Assembly (NCBI GenBank): GCA_016124525.1
Contig: WGNO01000014.1
Span: 1 to 64,000, forward strand
DNA from: Nostoc sp. RI_552
Lineage (GTDB): Bacteria; Cyanobacteriota; Cyanobacteriia; Cyanobacteriales; Nostocaceae
Direction: 5' to 3'
DNA: 64,000 nucleotides
The translations under genes and the position numbers were made by a program. Positions 59,480 to 64,000 of the stretch are shown here, in pieces; position 1 is the stretch's first letter; each line of letters starts with the position of its first letter. The notes under the pieces were generated by a model. That model was given only the letters and a program-made list of their open reading frames with translations, was not told the DNA's origin and searched no databases.

Positions 59480-60160
59480 TTGATGGACCGAAGCGCGACA
59501 AGTGCCAATGCTATGAAAGAGCCCAGCATGAAAGATCACAAAAGACTTCTATTGATTGATGATGACCCTAACCTCATCTTGCTGGTGAAGGATTACCTGG
59601 AATTCAGAGGCTATGAAGTCAATACTGCCGACAATGGACGAGAAGCTCTGGAAATTCTTGAACAAGACGTTCCAGACATGATCATCTGCGACGTAATGAT
59701 GCCGGAAATGGACGGATATACTTTTGTAGAACAAATCCGACAAAATGAGCGTACCAGCTGGATTCCCGTACTTTTCCTATCAGCCAAAGGACAAAGTGCA
59801 GACCGAGTTAAAGGTCTAAATAAAGGGGCTGATGTATATATGGTCAAGCCCTTTGAACCAGAAGAACTCGTAGCACAAGTAGAATCTTCACTGAAGCAAA
59901 CTACCCGTTGGAAAGAACACCAAGCCAAGGGGGGAGAAAACGGTTCCCGAATTCAGGTTCCCTTTGATGTCCAGTTAACCCCAACGGAACTGAAAGTAGT
60001 GCAGTTTGTTGCTAGGGGTTTAGCTAATCGAGAAATCGCTGAAGAATTAAACGTCAGTCAGCGTACGGTTGAAAGCCATGTTTCCAATATGTTGGGCAAA
60101 ACCAATCTCCACAATCGCACCGAACTAGCGCGTTGGGCGATTGAAAATCAAATGGCTTAA
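59480..60160 (+). CDS. NarL/FixJ-type response regulator
   Basis: The 226-aa protein has a receiver domain (D71 in IICDVMMPEMDG, Lys in VYMVKPFEPEE) and a C-terminal LuxR-type HTH (LTPTELKVVQFVARGLANRE, VSQRTVESHVSNMLGKTNLH). It closely resembles the conserved cyanobacterial and algal Ycf29 regulator type. Start at 59480 or an internal Met (residues 2, 12 or 17); the family start is near MKDHKRLLLIDDDP. No partner kinase is adjacent. Confidence 0.88.
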   Translation: MMDRSATSANAMKEPSMKDHKRLLLIDDDPNLILLVKDYLEFRGYEVNTADNGREALEILEQDVPDMIICDVMMPEMDGYTFVEQIRQNERTSWIPVLFLSAKGQSADRVKGLNKGADVYMVKPFEPEELVAQVESSLKQTTRWKEHQAKGGENGSRIQVPFDVQLTPTELKVVQFVARGLANREIAEELNVSQRTVESHVSNMLGKTNLHNRTELARWAIENQMA

Positions 60161-60977
60161 ACCCCTGCTGATTTGTAAAGTTATGAGTTTTGAGCTATTC
60201 TGTCTTAACTCAAAACTCAAGCTTGTGACTTTATTTTGACTTCAGCTTGACATTAATAAATTATGAATTGTGAAGTTAAATTTGGATTTTTTAATTCAAG
60301 CTTCATGATTCATAGTTTATGTTACATTCCTCAACTGCTATCTTCCAACCCGGATATCACCTAAAAATATCACTACATGACCCCACACAATTCTCTCATC
60401 TCCGTAATTGCAAAGGAAATATGACTCCTAGGCAGTTGTATTTTTTGAGAAAATTTTTGTATTGTGGGTGAACCTATAGCTTCAGTGCCCCCATATTCCC
60501 AGGTTTACACCCCCACATTTTCTTGAGATACAAATAATTGATCAGATTGGAATCTTGGCTTAAACCGTATTAGCTCTAACAGACTTAAGTATTTTTTCTA
60601 AGTAATAAACATAAAATTTAATGCTCTGCTCTTTGTAGCGACTAGTTCATTCCAGATTAACTACTTGAGTTCCCTTTGAATTTGAGTCTTGAGTGAGGTA
60701 TCAGGCTCTTTGGGAATTTTTATGGTCATGGGGAAACTGCGGAAAATAAAAACTCACTCCGTACCCAATTAAAATTTTAGTAGCGTGGCAAGGCTAAAGT
60801 CTTACCTTAATTAAACACAGCCAGGGAATAAATTCCCTGGCTCATGGCTTAAGTAGGTTAAAGAACTAGTCCCTCGCCGCTAAAGTTCATCGGCGGTTTG
60901 TTAGCTCTAAATTAATGAACGATTTTAAGTTGGGCACGCCAATACCTTTTTGGGGTTTGAGATAATTTGGGTTGGTG
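60161..60977. repeat. Spacer with palindromes, no gene
   Basis: AGCCAGGGAAT (60819-60829) pairs perfectly with ATTCCCTGGCT (60832-60842), and CGCCG (60875-60879) with CGGCG (60891-60895). An A/T-rich inverted repeat (TGAGTTTTGAG...CTCAAAACTCA) near 60184-60220 probably terminates the regulator gene. No coding frame supported. Confidence 0.5.
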
Positions 60978-62369
60978 TTAAAATTCTGCGTTTTCTGGTG
61001 TCCGGGGGAAGGGAATTACATCGCGGATGTTTGCCATACCTGTCATGAATTGTACGAGTCTTTCAAAACCTAAACCGAAACCAGCATGGGGAACGGTGCC
61101 GTAACGCCGTAAGTCCATGTACCACCACAAATCTTCTGGTTGCATACCTTGGGCTAAAATGCGGCTTTCTAATACATCTAACCTTTCTTCTCTTTGGGAA
61201 CCACCGATAATTTCGCCAATTTTAGGTGCAAGAATATCCATCGCCCGTACGGTTTTTTCATCTTCGTTTAACCTCATATAAAAGGCTTTAATTTGGGCGG
61301 GATAGTCTGTGACAATTACAGGTTTTTTAAATAGTTGTTCAGCTAGATAACGTTCATGTTCTGATTGTAAATCTAAGCCCCAACTGACTGGATATTCAAA
61401 TTTGACATCGGCTTTTTCCAGTAATTTAATTGCTTCTGTATAAGTCAAGCGCTCAAATTGATTGTTGATAATATTTTCGGCTGTTGCTAAAACAGTATTA
61501 TCAATACGTTGATTGAAAAATTCCATGTCTTCGGGACATTTTTCTAAGACATATTGAAATACGTGTTTGAGAAAGGCTTCGGCTAAATCCATATTCCCAT
61601 CTAAGTCACAGAAAGCCATTTCTGGCTCTACCATCCAAAATTCGGCGAGGTGACGGGAGGTGTTGGAATTTTCTGCACGGAAAGTGGGGCCGAAGGTGTA
61701 GACGTTAGAAAAAGCCATGGCCATGACTTCTGCTTCTAACTGACCACTAACTGTTAAATATGTGGGTTTAGCAAAAAAGTCTTGACTGTAGTCTACTGCT
61801 TCGTTTTCTGTGCGGGGAATGTTTTTGAGGTCGAAGCTGGTGACGCTGAAGAGTTCTCCTGCACCTTCGCAGTCGTTAGCTGTAATTACGGGTGTATGTA
61901 CCCATAAAAAGCCTTTTTGTTGGAAAAATTCGTGAATGGCGGCCGAACAGGCGTTTCTGATCCGGAATACTGCTCCGAAGGAGTTAGTGCGCGATCGCAA
62001 ATGTCCTATTGTGCGTAAAAATTCAAAGGAGTGGCGTTTCTTTTGCAAAGGATATGTTTCGGGATCAGCTTCACCGTAGACCTTCATGGCTTGGGTTTGT
62101 AATTCAATGCGCTGTCCTTTACCTTGAGAAGCTACCAAGACTCCCATGACTTCTACAGATGCACCTGTATTCAGCTTTTTGATGATTTCTTCATAGTTTG
62201 GCAAATCCTGATTAATGACGACTTGCAAATTAGCTAGTGATGAGCCGTCATTGACTTCTATAAAAGCAAACCCTTTCAACTCGCGTTTCGTTCTTACCCA
62301 GCCTTTAACAACGAGAGAATCATCAGGTTGACCACTGCGCAATACTTCTGCAATTCGTCCATTTGGCAT
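60978..62369 (-). CDS. asnS: Asparagine--tRNA ligase
   Basis: AsnS charges tRNA-Asn. The 463-aa class II enzyme has an N-terminal OB-fold anticodon domain ([20 protein letters not shown]), motif 2 [20 protein letters not shown] and motif 3 [20 protein letters not shown]. Cyanobacteria mostly charge Gln by transamidation but keep AsnS. Length is normal. Confidence 0.97.
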   Translation of the reverse strand: MPNGRIAEVLRSGQPDDSLVVKGWVRTKRELKGFAFIEVNDGSSLANLQVVINQDLPNYEEIIKKLNTGASVEVMGVLVASQGKGQRIELQTQAMKVYGEADPETYPLQKKRHSFEFLRTIGHLRSRTNSFGAVFRIRNACSAAIHEFFQQKGFLWVHTPVITANDCEGAGELFSVTSFDLKNIPRTENEAVDYSQDFFAKPTYLTVSGQLEAEVMAMAFSNVYTFGPTFRAENSNTSRHLAEFWMVEPEMAFCDLDGNMDLAEAFLKHVFQYVLEKCPEDMEFFNQRIDNTVLATAENIINNQFERLTYTEAIKLLEKADVKFEYPVSWGLDLQSEHERYLAEQLFKKPVIVTDYPAQIKAFYMRLNEDEKTVRAMDILAPKIGEIIGGSQREERLDVLESRILAQGMQPEDLWWYMDLRRYGTVPHAGFGLGFERLVQFMTGMANIRDVIPFPRTPENAEF

Positions 62370-62849
62370 ATTATATAACTTTTATTTTGTCAAGTTAGAT
62401 AAAACAGATATTAAACAATGTTAACATTTAATTTCATCCCAGGGCAAAATTGAAATTATTCAGCACAAGACTTTAAGATCCAGCTTATGATAACGCCCAT
62501 ACCACCAAAATCGAAGGATTCCAAGAAAATAATTGGCTTTCTCAGTTGATTTCTCAAGCTTCTAACTGCTGTTTAATTTGCTGTAATTCGGGTTTTATTT
62601 TTGGTGTCTGGTGTTTATTTTGTTGCAACTCGTGGCGGATTTGTTGCCATTGTGCCTTTTTTGGGCTGGTAACGTTCTTTGCAGGAGAGAAGTTATGGCT
62701 CTAGCTCTTGTAGTTCTTGTTCAAAATCGCGTTACTAGCTTTCGTCTGAGGGCTGTGATGGTAAAGTCGGTTTCATTTACAGGTAGTAAACTATGATTAG
62801 ATGCTAGTGAGTACTGAAAATTTTCACTTCTGATTAAACACTAAGAATC
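62370..62849. other. Spacer, possible decayed minus-strand coiled-coil gene tail
   Basis: On the minus strand TSPKKAQWQQIRHELQQNKH, IKPELQQIKQQLEA ends at TGA 62554, a short Gln/Lys-rich coiled-coil ending without a start. It may be a gene remnant. The plus-strand 61-codon frame at 62611 is not supported. Confidence 0.3.
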
Positions 62850-63149
62850 ATGTCTCAACCTACCCAACTTTCTAAAACGAATCAACTGAATGAATTTAGC
62901 ACTTTGGAACTAGCCCAAGCCTTAATGGAAAGGCTAAGTATTTCACCTAAGGATTGGCATCGCCTTAAGTCTAACCGCAATGCTCGTGCTAGTGAACAAG
63001 CAGCTGCAGCTGTTGTGTATCTTGTGGAAAATCAGCCACAAGAGGCTATTGTTAGGTTACAGCAAGCTGTTGGTTGGTTAGATCGCTCAATTTTTGCACC
63101 TCCCTGTCCGACTCATGGTAATAAAGGAGAGGCAAATAGTGAGTTGTAG
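62850..63149 (+). CDS. Conserved small cyanobacterial protein (DUF6439-like)
   Basis: A 99-aa soluble helical protein: LAQALMERLSISPKDWHRLK, ASEQAAAAVVYLVENQPQEA, IVRLQQAVGWLDRSIFAPPC. The pattern fits a small conserved cyanobacterial family of unknown function (I believe DUF6439). No signal peptide. The end converges with the anti-sigma kinase gene through a TTTGGGATTTTAAAT inverted repeat acting as terminator. Confidence 0.7.
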   Translation: MSQPTQLSKTNQLNEFSTLELAQALMERLSISPKDWHRLKSNRNARASEQAAAAVVYLVENQPQEAIVRLQQAVGWLDRSIFAPPCPTHGNKGEANSEL

Positions 63150-63158
63150 ATTTGGGAT

Positions 63159-63206
63159 TTTAAATTTTTGATCCCAGTGTGATTTAAAATCCAAAATTTA
63201 AAAAAT
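63159..63206. terminator. Convergent terminator-like inverted repeat
   Basis: TTTGGGATTTTAAAT pairs with ATTTAAAATCCAAA (one base difference) between the two convergent genes. Confidence 0.45.
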
Positions 63207-63222
63207 TGATTACTAGAGTTCC

Positions 63223-63672
63223 CTACCGTCTGAGAGACAAACGCGTGGGATTTTCCATTTCTTTACACAGCCTTAATTCTGTACCTTTGTGATTCCACTC
63301 TACTTGATCAAAAATTTGATGTAGAAGACATAAGCCACGTCCATTTTCTGACTCATCAGGTGGTAAATACTCTGTTGGGTTTTCATTAGGCGCTGATGAG
63401 GGAATAAAGCCTTTTCCTTGATCTGATATTACCCACCAATACTGATTATCTATTAAGGAAAAACGGACTACAACAGTTTTACCAGGATCAAGATTGTTAC
63501 CATGTTTTGCTGCATTGACTAAGGCCTCTTGAAGTCCCAGCCGCAGTTCTCCTTGGAGTTTGGCGGGAATCTCCGCCAAGAGTAAATCTAAAATTGGGCA
63601 TAGATAAAGGGTTGAGGCAAAACTAATTGTGCCCCAACAACGCCCGAGGGGACGGAGGGAAATAGTAATCAC
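63223..63672 (-). CDS. Anti-sigma regulatory factor, RsbW-like serine kinase
   Basis: The 149-aa HATPase-fold protein has the N box in LQEALVNAAKHGNNLDPGK, the G1 box VISDQGKGFIP and the G2 box ENGRGLCLLHQIFD. This is the RsbW/SpoIIAB-type switch kinase, which phosphorylates anti-anti-sigma proteins. No RsbV- or sigma-factor gene is adjacent. The right flank (63673-64000) shows no gene. Confidence 0.88.
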   Translation of the reverse strand: MITISLRPLGRCWGTISFASTLYLCPILDLLLAEIPAKLQGELRLGLQEALVNAAKHGNNLDPGKTVVVRFSLIDNQYWWVISDQGKGFIPSSAPNENPTEYLPPDESENGRGLCLLHQIFDQVEWNHKGTELRLCKEMENPTRLSLRR

Positions 63673-64000
63673 TAGAGAAACCCCGTAGCTTTCAGTTAGC
63701 TAGACATCAGTTTGCTATTACAGGCATCCTGATAAAACTTGAGGTGGTCATGCTGCCTTCAAACTTGCGTCTTTAAATACTAAATTTTGAAAATGCTATG
63801 GAGCATTGACTCTATTTATAAAATGAGATTCCTGACACATAAAACGGCTAAAAAATGACTGCTGATGCAGTTAGCAAATAAAAGTGCTGGAAATTTTGGG
63901 ACAGAGTAATAGAACCCTTTTGGGATTGCCGATTTTTGCTTTAGACAATCTTATTCATACTGTTTTGAGTTGATGCAACTTTAATCTTCGCCACAAAATC
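63673..64000. other. Right-edge spacer, no gene seen
   Basis: AT-rich sequence upstream of the anti-sigma kinase. I see no open frame with a plausible start, hairpin or repeat of note. Confidence 0.5.

Overview
The window is chromosomal DNA from a filamentous, probably heterocyst-forming cyanobacterium (Nostocales; Nodularia/Anabaena/Nostoc-like). The evidence is a cytochrome b6f PetL gene, a CrtH carotene isomerase, the cyanobacterial 2-oxoglutarate decarboxylase/SSADH pair, a RexT-TrxA2 pair, a PlmA-type GntR regulator, a Mo-dependent-nitrogenase C-terminal-domain protein, an orthocaspase, frequent GCGATCGC (HIP1) octamers, short tandem heptamer repeats and AT-rich spacers full of decayed transposons. 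The genus is an inference.

Layout. The left edge holds a near-consensus promoter firing out of the window, probably for an rRNA operon. 0.2-18.9 kb: nadC, 2-oxoglutarate decarboxylase + SSADH (TCA bypass), petL, aroB, an ACC-deaminase-like enzyme, purT, crtH, upp, a YggT protein, aroE and several conserved unknowns. 18.9-25 kb: a mobile-element-damaged zone with two IS701-like copies (one internally deleted, one full length but broken), a glutathione S-transferase remnant, a Lin0512 protein and argS. 25-29.9 kb: nitroreductase, trxA2, rexT with a perfect palindromic operator, decayed kinase and transposase remnants, nadA, a metallophosphoesterase. 30-33.7 kb: tRNA-Ser(UGA), an S1 protein, a dienelactone hydrolase, plmA and a TnpB remnant. 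33.7-43.5 kb: an alpha/beta hydrolase, then tig-clpP-clpX on one strand and asd-dapA-rnj divergently on the other. 43.9-50.2 kb: Mo-nitrogenase-domain protein, a catalytically dead-looking orthocaspase, rpmF, an aldehyde dehydrogenase and a REC-histidine kinase. 50.8-54.4 kb: ureDAB and ureC, interrupted by a broken GxxExxY gene. 54.5-56.1 kb: a decayed two-gene module whose second gene resembles KGGVGR-type ParA-like ATPases. 56.2-58.5 kb: groESL with a CIRCE operator. 59-63.7 kb: a NarL-type response regulator, asnS, a small conserved protein and an RsbW-like anti-sigma kinase.

How the parts work together. Housekeeping functions dominate: NAD synthesis (nadA, nadC), the shikimate pathway (aroB, aroE), lysine-branch precursors (asd, dapA), protein quality control (tig, clpP, clpX, groESL), tRNA charging (argS, asnS) and urea use (ureDABC; ureEFG are not here). 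I found no intact new multi-gene system. The least ordinary items are the decayed HEPN-like/ATPase module, the Y/N pseudo-orthocaspase, a family of solo TnpB-type right-end hairpins, a small inverted-repeat element with an 8-bp target duplication nested in a transposase remnant, and a palindromic repeat that codes for the same peptide inside two unrelated reading frames.
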